Shown: positions 32,801 through 46,472 of the stretch, piece after piece
Numbering within the stretch: the first letter of the stretch is position 1
How the letters are laid out: each line of letters opens with the position of its first letter
Origin: Lentinula raphanica
Lineage: Eukaryota > Basidiomycota > Agaricomycetes > Agaricales > Omphalotaceae
Assembly (NCBI GenBank): GCA_027919835.1
Contig: JANVFP010000007.1
Coordinates: forward strand, 1,426,001 to 1,490,000
Direction of reading: 5' to 3'
Length of the DNA stretch: 64,000 nt
Made by a program: the position numbers and the translations under genes
Notes under the pieces: generated by a model
Seen by the model: only the letters and a program-made list of their open reading frames with translations
What the model was told of the DNA's origin: nothing
The model's database searches: none

Positions 32801-35800
32801 TCAACGCCATTCTAGACCATAGAGGCACTGTTTATATCCCTGAGCTCGGTAGAACATTCGTCAAGCATCCTGCATTCCGAATCTTTGCAGCACAGAACCC
32901 TCTCAGTCAAGGAGGTGGACGAAAGGGCCTACCCAAGTCTTTTGTCAACAGGTTCACCAAAGTCTTCATCGATCAGTTATCGCCTTTGGACCTACGCTTG
33001 ATCTGCCACCATCTATATCCCGAGGTTGACGTCGCAATGCTCGAGGCTATGATCACCTTCAATAGTTCTCTACATCATATGGTTTCTGTAGAACGAACTT
33101 TAGGGAGAGAGGGATCACCGTGGGAATTCAACCTTCGGGATGTCCTCCGTTGGATCGACCTCATCAAGCGCCCGTCGGGACCACATCTTCCAGCGAACCA
33201 TGTTCGGGCCATTTACTTCCACCGATTTCGCAACTCGAATGACCGTGTCTTGGCGGAAACTCTATTCGAGCGCGCTTTCAACTCTCTTCCCAACTCTTCT
33301 CAAAACCCTCTATGGACAATTTCTTGTTCGCAAATTAACATTGGTCAATTTCGCAGCAGTCGTCACAATCCCTCCATCAGAACACGTCCTCAGCGCTTAC
33401 TCAAGTCGCAGCTCACAGCTTTGGAGGCTATAGGTTGCTCCATCTCACACTCAACTCTTGCTATTGTCACTGGAGCACGAAGTGCCGGAAAGACTGCTGT
33501 GATCAAGTTGTTGGCACATCTGACTGGCAATGTATTGCAGGGAGTACACATCAATAGTACCACTGATACAACAGATTTGTTGGGCGGATTCGAACAGGTG
33601 GATTTACAAACACGCTTCCGAGAAGTTGTTTCGTCCGTAATTCTTTCGATCGAACGACAGTTACGAGAGCAACCCGACCCAAGCATTGACATCAAATCTT
33701 ATCTCTATTTGCGCAGTGTAACTGAAGGGCTGACGATTGAGCAACCTGCACTCATCTTGGAAGCCATGTCGAGTTTGCTCAAGAGATGCGAGGGTGCCGC
33801 TATATCTGCTCAGATTTCTCAGGCACAAATTCGAATGAAACAGATGTTCGAGTCTGCGCAGAAGGGCAGTGCTGGCCGCTTCGAATGGATTGATGGTCCT
33901 CTGGTTCGAGCTCTTAAAGAGGGTTACTGGCTTCTGCTGGATGATGCCAATCTTTGCAATCCATCTGTGCTCGATAGGCTCAACTCTCTTTGTGAGAGTG
34001 ATGGGTTCTTGACCCTGAGTGAGAAGGGATTTATTGACGGCCAAATACAGACATTGAAGCCTCACCCTAATTTCCGGTTGTTCATGACGGTGGATCCTCA
34101 ATTTGGGGAACTGTCCAGAGCAATGCGAAATCGCGGAGTTGAGGTGTCCTTGATTCCGTCTTCTTCGGTGGATGAACTGAACCTCCTCCATGATTATCAT
34201 AGACTCCCCACACTATCAGTCGATATCTCACCGCCTGCTTTTACTGCTCTGCGTCTCGGGGTGATTCAAGGTCAGAGTCAACATTCGAGACCTAGACTAC
34301 CATCTGGTCTCATCTTGGATCAAGACTCCACATTATGCCATTTGCTCGAAATCATTCCGAGCTTTTCCAGTCCCTTCAACGACGTTGCTGCTCTGCATCA
34401 TTTTGCTTCACGCTGTATCTCGCCAGTCTCTGTGTCACTTCTGTTACGGTTCCTCAAGACTCAGCATGATGCCAACACAAGCCTCGACGCTGACAATTTT
34501 GAACTCTCTTGTCAAAAGGTTCTATCGCTAGCGGCTGTTACTCTTGTGGCCATTCGAAACCGTTATGGTATAGAGGAAGGTGTCTCTTCTTCTCATATGT
34601 CAGCAATGGTAGGTGGTAAATACTTGCTAATAAGACCTCGTCTTAACCTTCCTCCATATCAGCCCATAGATTTCTTCCTCGGCATTCAATTTTTCGTCGA
34701 CGATTCTGTTTCTGGACATGCCACAATATTCTACATACTCAAACTTGTAGTTGGTCTCGCCACGAAGGAAATGTTATCACTCGAACATCATACAAGTTTT
34801 CCTTACAATGAAAACGCTCGTATGCAGCGAACATTGACAGCGATTGATAACTTACTGAAAGCTGTTTACGCCGCAACTTCATCAGCATTGGAGTCATTGA
34901 ATCGTGGTCTTGTACGTGTTTTCTAAATCTTTCCCCAGATACAACTCACGTTGTTGTAGGACACCCAGGTGTTTGCGCAAATCTGCGAAATTGTAACCTA
35001 TGCGCAACATTTGAGTAAGATTGTGTCACGACAAGTATTCGATTATTCAGCGCTGCGACCCTTGGCCGAACATATCATCACTGTTTCTGAAAAGCTACCT
35101 GCAACATTTGGCTCTCTGCAAGGCCGTTCGAATGATCTGGGGGAAGCCACAGCATTATCCCGTGGACTTGGTATGAACCAGATATGGACAATGCTTCGCG
35201 ACGACAGTTTTGTGTCGTCAGAGATTCAGCAGCTTGAGGACCTTGCTGTACAGATCGATGGCCCATCTGGTAAGATTGTATTCTCTGCATGCTACCCCAA
35301 AATATAAACCATCTACAGACCTGCGAAAACAGATCTTGAACTTGATGGCCATGTCTTCTATATCACATTCGTCGCAACCTGGAATTCTATCTCGTCAGAC
35401 ACTTACATCGTTGCAATCTGTAAGGTGGCTTTCAACCGCTGGATGAACTCTATAATTTCTAATCGCCTCGCTAGCGTGTCAGACCGCAAAGGGGTGGACA
35501 CTCGAATGACGACACTAGGGCTTTGAAGATATCACATCTGCTGACAAGATTAACGCTGCTCACCATGGGGCTGACGTTGAGCAAGGTACGAGTCCTGTCT
35601 ACACCGCCATATTCCTGCGCTCAGCAGGATTCCCACTGCCCAGACTTCCAAGGCAACACTTACAAACCTCATCAACCATGCCTGTAATCAACCTTCGGCG
35701 AAGTTGGCACACCTGCGGGCTTATCAGCAATTGTTATGGTTGGATGAGTTTCAGGAGAATGCGGAACCGTTCCACAAACAGATCACTGCGCCTTTCGGAT

Positions 35801-38800
35801 CATGGATGAACGATATTTGGGAACTTGAGGTATTTTGCTTCGGACATGCACGAATAACTTCATATCTCAATCTTTCAACTTTGATTAGAACGGTGGTCCC
35901 GCTATCCTGTTCAGACCGGCCCAACTTGACTCCGTCTTGACCGTTCGGTGAGTTCAACTTGTAGTACAATATATCGATGATCTCTGATGTGAACCCTGCA
36001 GGGATTGGCACAAAACACCCATGGGGAACCTGTCTCAGTATGAACACGAACTTTACTCACAAGCTCAACTGGCACTCATAAACGCGGAACAAACGCTATC
36101 AAGGCCTGAGCAGCTAGCTATCTTATTAAAACAGTCGATCTTGAATGTAAGTACCAATTTTTTTGAAGATGCGGCGCCAATATTGATGTTCCTTAGACTG
36201 CATACTGCTTCATCAATGCCGATGACTCCTCCAGAACCACGCCGATCCGCGTCACTTCACCAGCGTTAGTTCTGCCTGAGCTAGACTTCGCCCTAGGTCA
36301 CTCTACGGCACTCAAATGCGCGGTCGAAACCCACCTCCAGCCAATATTCGCCTCCATGGAGACATCAGTCGATGGGGTTTCCTATGTGACTAAACTAGGA
36401 CTTTGCTGGTTGAGTACAGGTCAATTCCTGTTGGATCTATTCATTCCAGATGCGCCAATAGACCCTGCTGCAATTCAGAATCATGAGTTCGAGTTCTGGT
36501 CTCAACATGCAGCTTCGTTATCCAGGGAACTGGTTCTTCACTCCGAACTTGAAACTATGATCACCGGAAACTTAGATAACGAAGTTACGACGTGCCTTCG
36601 AGACTCCTTGGCCGCTGCACAAGAACACCTTGTCGATGGACCTCCTGTAATAATCTCCCGCGACGTGACTAGGTTGCATATGTTTTGGTCAGAGGTACTG
36701 CAATTCCAAGAGCGCGTCCTAAGTCCGGTGAAGTTCGCGGAATTGATCTCTGTTATCCAAGCTGGGGAAGATTCTGCAGGTCTCCGCGAGGAGGTCACAC
36801 AGAGATCCATCCAAGGGTTCATACAACGGATGCGGACGGCTTATGCAGATTTCGGTGACATCATCTACCCAATCCACTACGCCCTCCTTCACCTACAGAC
36901 AGGCTTCAGAATCTTGAGACAAAGCACCACTGCCAGCCATGTCACTGAATCCATAGCTCTCGCTGGATTCCCAGCTATTCGATCTGCAGATGCTTCAATC
37001 GCCCTGCAGAACGGAAGTGGTTTGCGAGCCTTCCAACATCTCATGATAACAATGGTGGCTGTCTCGTTACAGACGACGGCTGGTATCGATCTTGATTCGC
37101 ATATTTCGCTACTGGAGAAAACATACGAACATGCTCTACGTCTTTGGCATATCGATCGAAAGAAGGAGGAAGAGCAGCAAAAAAATTCGGAGTCCCTGTA
37201 TCGGCAAAGCAAGATCACTCATACAATGAAAAATGACGCTGAGCTAGAGGAAGAAGAGTTCACTAGGCTTTTCCCTACTTTCGAACCCGTTTTACATGGT
37301 GAAGATGTCTCTCCATCCGACGGCAACTCGAGCAGTCCTCCTCCTAGCTACCAAGTCTCAGAATCAGACGTCAAACAGTTCGTACATCTTCATGATGTCA
37401 TCTTCTCTGGAAGTAAATTTACCTTCACGTCTTACCGTTCAGCTCAAGTTGCCACACTGCCCGATCTCCTTGCAACCAGTTTCACCCTCACAGACCAACT
37501 CGATTATCAGTCACTCCCCTTGTGCATATCACTTCTTGCCGAACGGTTGTCGGAGTTGCGTGAATCCGACGCCCCTCGAATCTCTTATAACTTCTACTCC
37601 GATGCGAATATACAGGAAACACGCAAAGCCATACAAGTCGTGACCAAAGCGAGGGAACGCCTCCAATATCTCATCGAAGAATGGCCAGACCAAATGGTAC
37701 TTCGGCATCTCACGGAGCGCTGTGACCTTATTTTAGCGCTGGACCTGCGGAGCCCCGTCGCGAAACTACTCTCAGCGCTAGAGCAGTTGTTACTCCATAC
37801 CGAAGACTGGGAAGTCTATGCTCACAAAGACAATAGTCTACGCGACGCTCGCTCAGATCTCACCAGACTGATTATTGACTGGAGACGTCTAGAACTGAGT
37901 TGTTGGCAAACCCTACTGGAGGATGAGACAATCACATTTGAAGATGGCGTGCTACCCTGGTGGTTCCGACTTTACGATGTTATCATCAGAGGACCGCTGG
38001 ACGTACTCAAGCAAGATCCAAACAACAGTAATATCGAGCTCTCTGGCTATCTGGATAATGTCATACCTTTGCTTGACGACTTTATCCGTGGATCACCTGT
38101 GGGTCAATACAACGTTCGGCTGCAATTGCTCAAATCTTTCGGAAAACTCTGTCATCATCTACAGACAATCCATACAGGCAAGGAATACGAAACTTTGGAA
38201 CGCATCAGGCGTATCGTCAACGCTACTGTCAGCTATTTTCTAGAGTTTTCCATCAACATTACTACCGAAATTTCTAAGGGACGAGCATCGCTCGAGAAGG
38301 AGACACGGGATTTAATCAAACTGGCCAGCTGGAAAGATGTGAATGTCCACGCATTGAAGCAGAGTGCTCAGCGAACGCATCGCCAACTCTATAAGCTCAT
38401 TCGAAGATATCGTGAGCTACTCCGCCAACCAGTTTCAGTGCATCTCGAAAACGTTGCCAGAACAATTGAAGACGAAGATTCTGTATACAAATCGCGCTCA
38501 TTTGATGTTGTGATACCCCCTCCTTCGACGTTCATCTTCACCACTTCTGATGCAGCCGATAGCTCTGCGCCCATGCACCTCATAAATCTGGGACGCACAT
38601 ACCGTCGGTTTGAGCAGCTTGTCGCCAAAGATATTGCGCCATGGATCAAGTCAAGATCAGCAGATGCGGTGGAAGCCCTCGCTGTTGACATCATCATCAC
38701 CTCAAAAGAACTATCATCTATCTCTCTTCCTTCATCTCTGTCCGGAGAGCGTCGCCAGAAACAACAGAATGCCCTTCAAACCCGCAAGCGAAAAGCATGG

Positions 38801-41800
38801 AGTGACTTGCTGAAGGAACTGAAAAAGGCTGGCTTTGCTGCTCATGTCAAACCAGACATCCTTATCCAGAATCAAAGTACTCGTTGGATACGCGAACAGC
38901 CATCGCTGAACGGGACATCTGACTTCGACTTCGGGAAAAGTGAACGATATTGGAATCGCCTCAGTGGGCTCTTCCCTCTATTAAGAGCAAACATCCCTTC
39001 GCATCACACGGATCTATCCACTCGAGAACTTCAACGAGGTGTTACATTTCTGGAGTCAGGCTTTTCCATCGCTGTTGAATCAAGGGCTAGGTAATTCAAG
39101 TCTAATCCCACAGATTGTTTGCTTATTTAAACACCCCATAGGTTATCCAGCTTCTATGACAGTTATTCTCAACTACAAGATCACCTTCGCCGTGTACGAA
39201 GTCTAGCTTCTTCTGATGGCAATGTATACTCTGCAATCGACACCTCCAGCGAAGTTGTGACTATCTTCTCCCTTCTATGCAAGATGGATTCCGCATTGAA
39301 TGAGCTGCAAGATGCGTTCAAGTCCTTCCATCAATTGGATGTTCCGATTGCAGAATCTATTAGGGACAAGGTCGAGATTATGACATCTTCCTGTGTCAAT
39401 GCACGAACTCGATTCCGAAACTTGTTGGACAACGTGAAGCTGACATCATTCCCCATCCTATTGGCAGGTAAGGATTCTCTTGTTCTTCGTATCCATGGTA
39501 TTGCTCATCTCTACATTCAGAGGAACACGCATTGGTTGTGGAGAGTCTAGAGCTGCTTCGTGCTGCCCTTCCGGTTATGAATTCTTGCATCGAAGAAGAT
39601 CTCCGGCTGCGACCCTATCTCTCTCCTATCATCGAGTGGTTACAATCCTCCGATCTGAACCGTTTCTCCTTCGCCAGGACCGAACCCAAGCCCTCGATGG
39701 TGTGCAACGGCGATGACATCATCAATATCTGCCTGTCCACAGCCGAAGTTCTGCTTGCGAAGTCCAAGTTTCGCCACGAGGAAGAGGAAAGTAGCGACAG
39801 AGATAACTACATTCGCGAAGGTTACCAGGGCGTTCGTGATCTTACATCGGTTTTGAGGATCGGCCAAGTCATTGAACTTGTAAATTCTTCTCTCAAAGGG
39901 TTCACAGCTGGGTGTCCTCTTGATGTGAATCGATATCTCCCTTTCTTGGAACTCTACAGCAATCTTCTTCATACACAGCTGACTCTACATGGACATTGGA
40001 CGAAGTCGCTACTCAAGCTTGATTTCGTTCTATGTTCTGTTCTCACTACGATCTGCAAGCAAGGATTCTGCAAACCCCCCGAGCCTGATGAGGAGAATGA
40101 AAATTCCAGAGAGGGCGCAACGGAGATGAATGATGGTGTCGGAATGGGCGAAGGTTCTGGCTCGAACAATGTCAGCAAAGAGATCGAGGAGGAAAGTCAA
40201 GTTGAAGGGTTGCAAGGAGATCGAGATCAAGATGCAAACGAGTCTCGAGATGATAAGGATGACGATGCCATTGAAATGAGTCAAGATTTCGATGGAGACA
40301 TGGAGGACGTTCCCGATAACGAACCGCAGGCTGAAGAAGGGTCGGACAGCGAAAGCAACCCGGATCCAGAAGAACAAGTCCACGACTTGGACGCTTCTGA
40401 CCCCTCAGCAGTCGACGAAAAGTTTTGGGGTGATGAGAAAGGGCCAGAGGATGGTGAGGACAAAACGAACAAGGATAGTACGACCCAGCAAAATGAAGAA
40501 ACCGAGGTTGTCGCAAAAGAAGGGCCGAAAGAGAACGGTGCTAAGGAGAACACCAAGAAGGATGAGTCCGCAGAACAGAATGACAAGGACGGCGACCTAC
40601 CTCCTGAGGTCCAGCCAGAAGAGGAAGAGGCGGATGAAGGTGGAGAAGATACGACTCATCCTGAAGCAAATGGTGCTCCTATGGACGAACATGTCCCTGA
40701 AGCCGAAGCGCTGGAGCTGCCAGAGAATATGGATCTGAGTACGGAGAATATGGCGGACGAGATGGAAATGGATGTAGATGAGGATGAAATCGAAGATAAA
40801 GCCGCGGATGAAATCCCACAGGACGGGAACGAGAATCAGGGACAAGATGATGCAACTCCAGTACCTCCAGGACAGGACGAAATTGAAGAATCTGAAACCA
40901 AGCAAGAATCAGAAGCGGAGCCTCCTGCTGAAGCCGAGCAAAACGAGTCTGAAGAAAACAGTGGCGAAGATAGCGCCATCGCTCGACCTGATATCGAGGA
41001 AGGACAAGGAGATGCTAACATTGAACACACGGTCGATAAACCGAATGTCGAAGAAGGCCAAACACAGTCTCAGCCGGAATCGGGTACATCAATGGGAATG
41101 TCGGGGAAAGCGGAAGCGGCGGCGGCGGCAGAGAATTCCCAAAATGGGTATGGATATCATCTTTTCGCATCCTGCCTTGACCGCTAACCTTGACCTCTAG
41201 CTTGGATTCAACTCAGCCACCCAATGTCAACCAAGATATTTCCATGGAGCCTGAATCTGTCCCAGGAGTCGCACCGATAGGCTCTGAACAAGGCCAACAA
41301 CCTTCTCGTCAGAACGACCAACTCTCGGTCAATCCCCTACGTAGTCTGGCCGAAGCACTACAGGAAGTCCAACGACGTTTCGACGAGATTCTTGAAAACA
41401 GTGGACAGGATATGCCTAAAGACCAAATGGGATCCGTCGAGCAACCTTCAGCCGTAGAATACCTTCGACCCGAAGACACCGACCACGATATGCAGGCCCT
41501 TGGTCCAGCCCAAGAAGAACAGGTTGCCAAGCTCCGGGACTTGAACATCGTCGATGATCAGATGGACACCGGCGAAAATTTCCCCCCTCTTCCAGACTTC
41601 CCAGATATTGAAGAAGTACGCCCAACGCACAATGACCACAGCCGTCAGGAACCCCCTTCCCAGCCATCACAGTTGGCATCTGCAGATCATCTTGTTCGGG
41701 AAAGCAGTTTGGAAGGTGCTATCGCTCGACATGAACGCCCAACTTCACTTGAGGATGTTGCTTCAGCTACTAAACGTAACGATCTAAACGCTGACGTCGA

Positions 41801-42761
41801 CATGGAGGAGGCTGAAGGTCCTAATGTTGAGCTTGAACTACGCTCCTGGCAAGCCGCCGGTGCTCCGGATGATCGAGCTGACCATATCTGGCGCCTCTAC
41901 GAATCCCTGACCCATGAACTTGCTTATTCCTTGTGCGAACAGCTACGACTCATACTCGAGCCCACGCTTGCCACCCGACTGAAAGGCGATTACCGTACCG
42001 GAAAACGTCTGAACATGAGAAAGATCATTCCCTACATCGCCAGTGATTACACCAAAGACAAGATCTGGCTCCGCAGGACGCGACCGAGTCAACGTGAATA
42101 CCAAGTCTTAATCGCGTTGGACGACTCGCGCTCCATGGCCGAATCTCATTCTGTTCACCTTGCCTATCAAACCTTGGCATTAGTTTCCAAAGCGCTCACC
42201 CGTTTGGAAGCTGGGGACATTGGGATCGCCAAGTTTGGTCAGGATGTACAGATCTTGCACGACTTTGACGGGGTCCCGTTCAGTGATCAGGCAGGTATAG
42301 AAGTGATCAAGTCTTTCCATTTTGATCAAAAAGCCACCAACGTCCTCTCCCTTGTGAACACGAGCTTACACGTTCTCGAATTAGCTCGGGAACGACGGTC
42401 GATGGGTTCTAGCACTGCTGCGGATCTTTGGCAACTGGAGATCATCATTTCGGATGGAATGTGTCAGGATCACGACAAGCTTCGGGCAGTACTTCGCAAG
42501 GCAGAGGAACAGAAAGTTATGATTGTGTTCATCATCCTTGACTCACTCCATACAAAACCAGGGTCATCCGCACAGGGGTCGATCTTGTCGATGGAAAAAG
42601 CAGAGTTCAAGAACGTGGATGGTAAAATGGAGCTTCAGCTTCAGCGGTATCTGGACTCTTTTCCCTTCGAATACTACTTGGTGTTGCGGGACGTGGAGGC
42701 GTTGCCACAGGTACTATCGACGACGTTGAAGCAGTTCTTTGAGCGGATTTCAGAGCAGTAG
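26848..42761 (+). CDS. MDN1: Midasin, giant AAA+ ATPase of 60S ribosome maturation
   Basis: Nuclear dynein-like motor that strips assembly factors (Ytm1, Rsa4) from pre-60S particles. About 16 exons, including 26848-27716, 27772-29334, 29387-29581, 29631-32058, 32111-32181, 32236-34911, 34960-35269 and 35319-35419. Several small ones lie up to 36200, then three long ones end at 42761. The protein is about 5,000 aa, the usual size. Six AAA modules have P-loops at about 27930 (SPSSSGKT), 28995 (GETGTGKT), 30405 (GPTSSGKT), 31290 (GETGSGKT), 32550 (GSPGVGKT) and 33470 (GARSAGKT). Each is followed by the midasin pattern (T-DL-G or T-DI-EYIGS, then W-LLDE-NLA). A helical linker spans 34.9-39.7 kb and an Asp/Glu-rich segment about 40.0-41.1 kb. 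The MIDAS domain starts near 42110 with LIALDDSRSM (DxSxS). The first P-loop lacks its leading Gly. Confidence 0.96.
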
Positions 42762-43346
42762 AAGTAAACTCGTAATGTACTTCATACTATATATTCGAAC
42801 GCCTTAATAGTTATCTTCTTGTATAATGTATTGTACATACTCTGCATGCAAAGAGCTTCACAAAAGCAGCTGGCCCAAGCTCAATGAGCCAATCATAACA
42901 AGTCTGACTCTCCACAGGAATGAACGGGCTCAAATGGGAGAGACATGAGATTCAAGTACAACTCCTTTTGATTTTACCACCACTACATACTCGGTAGATA
43001 CTCATCCAGATTTTCGATACTTCTTGATCCCATACGAAGCTACAGTATGTTGTACTACTCTAAACAGTCGGAGAGAACAATGACACGTACAACATTGACC
43101 AAACTAGACGGAGAAGAGAATAAGAGCACTCAATAAATATATCCACAGCAAATGTTCAGCCAAGCAGACAGACTAAGAAGCTGTCTGTCACCCTATAAGA
43201 AAGACTGGATAGACATACTACAGTGTGTATTTGAGAGCAAGAGCAGGAAGAAAACGAGACAACGAGAAGGATATAACAGTGAAAAAGCCTTGAGATACCA
43301 AGACCGAGTAGAACAGATGCTCTCTTCTGAGCTTCCACTACAATTT
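42762..43346. other. Convergent 3' flanks of midasin and the Tra2-like gene
   Basis: AT-rich, with no supported gene. Confidence 0.5.
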
Positions 43347-44759
43347 TCAATCACGCCCTCTAGGCGCACCTCTCCTGTCTCCCCGATCATAATCACGATA
43401 CCGATCCCCCCGGTCCCCTCTATCTCCTCTTTCTCTGTCTCTGGGTCGTTCGTATTCTCTGTCCCTCCGGTCGTCATAGCGGCCAGCACGGTCTCCTCTG
43501 TCACGCCGGTCATAATCACGATCCCTGTCTCGTGCGTATCTCGAGTCATACGGCCTAGGATCGTAAGGACGGTCTCCTGCTAAATCGAAGATGAACTTCT
43601 GAGCATAGGAAGGCTGATTCAGATAGACATACGAGGAGGTCGGCGTTTGGGGGGACCAAAGTATTTGCCGGGTGTCGGAGTACGGGCTCTTCCTCGTCTG
43701 GCCTGAGGATACCTTTAGAACTTGGAACACATGGAGAGAGATATTTAGACATACCTTCGCGACTGTGATGATCTTCCCGAACAATTCGGTGTTGTTCAGC
43801 GCGGTGACTGCCGCGTCAGCCTCCTCAGGTGTTTCCATCGTGACGAAACCAAAACCTTGAAAAAAAAAATTATCGCTCCAATTCTGCGCTGTGACAATAC
43901 AACCCACCTCTCGATTCCCGTGTATGCGGATCATGAACGACCTGGGCTTTGGTAATCTGACAAGAAGAAAAATGTCAACGGGAAGGATTGAAAAGGAAAA
44001 TTGATGAGCATGAGAAAAGCACACGTACCCGCCCAACTTTAGCAAACACAGCTTCGAGCTCTCGGTCATCGACTTTGGAGGTCAAGCCAGAAACATGCAG
44101 GTTATTTCCTGGGTTGTTATCCTGACCATTATCTCGACGTCTGAGTTGTGAGATGAGAATAGACTTTTGTTGGAACGAACATCAACCAACCCTCTGTCTC
44201 TGTCTCTGTCACCACCTCCAGGACTTCTGCTCCTGCTGGACCTACGAGGTCCGTTGTTATAAGAACCTCCATACCTGCCCGTCTCCTCGATTCCAGTCAT
44301 CTCGCCTCCACCGGATGGTGGCGCCGTGTCTTGAGGTTGCCATGCTGAGAACGACGTAACGTAAGAAGGCAAACAGAAGGACGAAGGCGATTGAAGACGG
44401 GGCGATTAGGGTGTGTCATACAGTGCAGATGCAGACGCAGACGTAGAGGACGACGCATGAGAAACGTTATATCGAAACGAGATTGGTTTAGCAGAGCCAG
44501 AGCAGCAGAGCTCTTTGGCAGCCGTGTGGTCGAAGGTCGAGTATAAGCCCGTCCACGAAAAAAGTCGAAGCAAAGAGGATGTGGCCCATGGTAGGTAGCC
44601 GAATAACAGAAAACGAACTGGAGACCTTCGAACGTTCGACGAAAATGGATTGTACTGTTTTCAGCCTTGAGCCGAAAAGTACTGGAACAAGGCGAATCGT
44701 GGCGAAAAGTAGACGTAGCCCATCGTCGACGGCAGTGATGAGCACGTACCGTTATCCAT
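43347..44759 (-). CDS. Transformer-2-like RRM splicing factor
   Basis: SR-type RNA-binding protein likely to act in nuclear splicing. Exon 1 is only 10 coding bases (ATGGATAACG, 44750-44759). After an intron of about 405 bp the next exon gives AWQPQDTAPPSGGGEMTGIE and an RS region (RRSSRSRSPGGGDRDRDR). Another exon starts RRDNGQDNNPG and runs into RNP-2 of a single RRM (NNLHVSGLTSKVDDRELEAV). It is followed by ITKAQVVHDPHTRESR, RNP-1 GFGFVTMETPEEADAAVTAL, and NNTELFGKIITVAK. The tail is almost pure Arg, Asp, Tyr and Gly (RDRDYDRRDRGDRAGRYDDR), ending at 43347. RS-RRM-RD order with TRESRGFGFV is the Tra2 pattern. About 280 aa. The gene faces midasin tail to tail. Confidence 0.82.
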
Positions 44760-45045
44760 AGGTTTTTTACGGTTGAGATGGTGGTTACGGTTAAAGAAGG
44801 TTGACAGTTGTTGATTTGTTGCCTTGTTTGTTTACACACACCCGGTCCGTCCGACTCAAAGTCAGCACATCGTCCAAAGTTGTAGTCGTCGTCGTCGTCA
44901 TTGAAATTGGCGGTACAACAACCTCCCAATTACAAGGAGAGAACGGAAAAAACAGCGGGATTTAATTGTCATGATAATTGTATAGAAGTGAAATCCGAAT
45001 CATATAGAACATAGTAAGTAATTAGTAGAGAGAACTAACAAATCC
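44760..45045. promoter_or_regulatory. Upstream region of the Tra2-like gene
   Basis: 286 bp between the Tra2-like start and the SYLF stop. It contains a GTC microsatellite near 44884-44900. No clear TATA box. Confidence 0.35.
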
Positions 45046-46134
45046 TCAATGATGCTGACCATCTGCATCGAAAACCATTTGATGATGTCCACTGTTGATT
45101 GTGATATGGTCTCCGGTCTCCGTAGGGACATATGCTTCCTGTGGTAGCCCAGACTCATCTAATCCCTCTGCTGCTTCGATAATCTCATACAACCTCGAAG
45201 CTACCTCGGGCGGCGGTACCCTTCCTCCAAGAATATCCCTCGCAGGCACAGGCGATCCATAGAAATCACGATTCGCGTCCTTCCGCTCGATCAAAACCGT
45301 GCCTTCCAACGAGAGCCCAGCAAAGAGACCTACGCGCCACAAAACATCAGTCGGTTCACTCAATCTAGGATGAACATCACCAAATGCAAGAGAACGACGG
45401 ACCTTTGCTTTTCGAATATGAGAACATCGGTGCAGGATGAGCTAGAGAAGCCTGTACACTTCCTCCCGTTCCAATAGGCCCTGCCGAGGCCGAGATGTTT
45501 CCGCCGATAGTGACATTTCCTCCAAGTGAGAAGGCTCTTACAGCGTCTTCACTGTTCAGGACGATTACAAAGTCCGTGATATCAGCGCCAATCTGTAGAC
45601 CCCAACCTAGTCCACCCGTGGCTATGCATGATGGTGCAGACCAGGATCCGTCAGGAAGTCGGGCAATGACCAAACCTGAACCAGCCTTGCCGGAGAAAAC
45701 AAAGCCAGCTTTCGAACATGGTTAAGTGAGAAAGCGATGGATGGATAGAATGTTAGCTACCTTTAACAACTTGAAAGACAGCAAGCCCTATTGAAATGTT
45801 GATGATGCACCTTAACAGCTATATCCAATGAACCCACTGACCTCTTGCGGATTGCAGAACAGCTTTAGGAATAGCATTAAGTGCAGACTCAGGTCTTTCA
45901 GGGTCAGCTACAAAGCTTGAAATTAGAATCCTGATTCGTCCAATAGGAATACTTCGACGTACCGAGGAAACTATCGAGAATCTTCGCCGCTTTCTCCGCC
46001 TCTCCAGGTAACGAAAAGCCCTGAACGAATTCCCTCGAGCCAGAAGCGATCTTGTTGCCACTTGCGTGAGCGAATGCTGTGGCTTGAATTCCCGCTTTCT
46101 GAGCGCCCTGTTTAAACTTTGCAAGCATACTCAT
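45046..46134 (-). CDS. SYLF (Ysc84/SH3YL1-type) domain protein
   Basis: SYLF domains bind phosphoinositides and, in yeast Ysc84, actin at endocytic sites. The protein starts at 46134 (MSMLAKFKQGAQKAGIQATA). Exon 1 is amphipathic, followed by DPERPESALNAIPKAVLQSA, the opening of the SYLF fold. Then come LAVFQVVKAGFVFSGKAGSG, LVIARLPDGSWSAPSCIATG, GLGWGLQIGADITDFVIVLN, and SLGGNVTIGGNISASAGPIG, all hallmark strands. The domain ends SYSKSKGLFAGLSLEGTVLI. A tail of about 70 residues follows and ends in His-rich GHHQMVFDADGQHH. There is no SH3 domain, unlike yeast Ysc84. Five or so exons, about 290 aa. Confidence 0.9.
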
Positions 46135-46472
46135 TGTTCGTCGTCAAAGGTCAAAGTGTTCAACTCAGCCACAACCGATAGCGTCACTAATTTGGCTTTG
46201 CTTCGGCCCGCTCAAGCGCCTTCCACAACGCGGCGCTTACCACTCAAGCTCAAGTGACAAGTCTACTCTGGGCACCGTGCTCAACGGCTTCTGATCGATA
46301 CAACAAAATACAAACGAACTTGGACAGCTAGTAAAAACAGTGCGACAGTGCTATGCGATACAAGAGTATTCAGAATTTCATGCGATGAAAGCGAAGGGAA
46401 ACCAAGTGTTGAAGAAAGTATAGCTAACGAAGAAGGAGAATATTTCAAGGTCGTTAGTGGACCGTTGGGCAA
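46135..46472. other. Intergenic between SYLF gene and glucoamylase
   Basis: 338 bp that must hold the SYLF promoter and the glucoamylase 3' end. No other feature seen. Confidence 0.4.

Noticed and set aside
27782..42761. Treating midasin as several separate AAA and von Willebrand genes
   Set aside because: All pieces join through GT-AG introns in frame and follow the midasin domain order; the stops between them lie in introns.
44297..44929. 210-codon open frame on the minus strand over the Tra2-like 5' region
   Set aside because: It runs through the first exon and the long intron in a different frame, has no motif, and is low-complexity at its start (Asp run from the GTC repeat).
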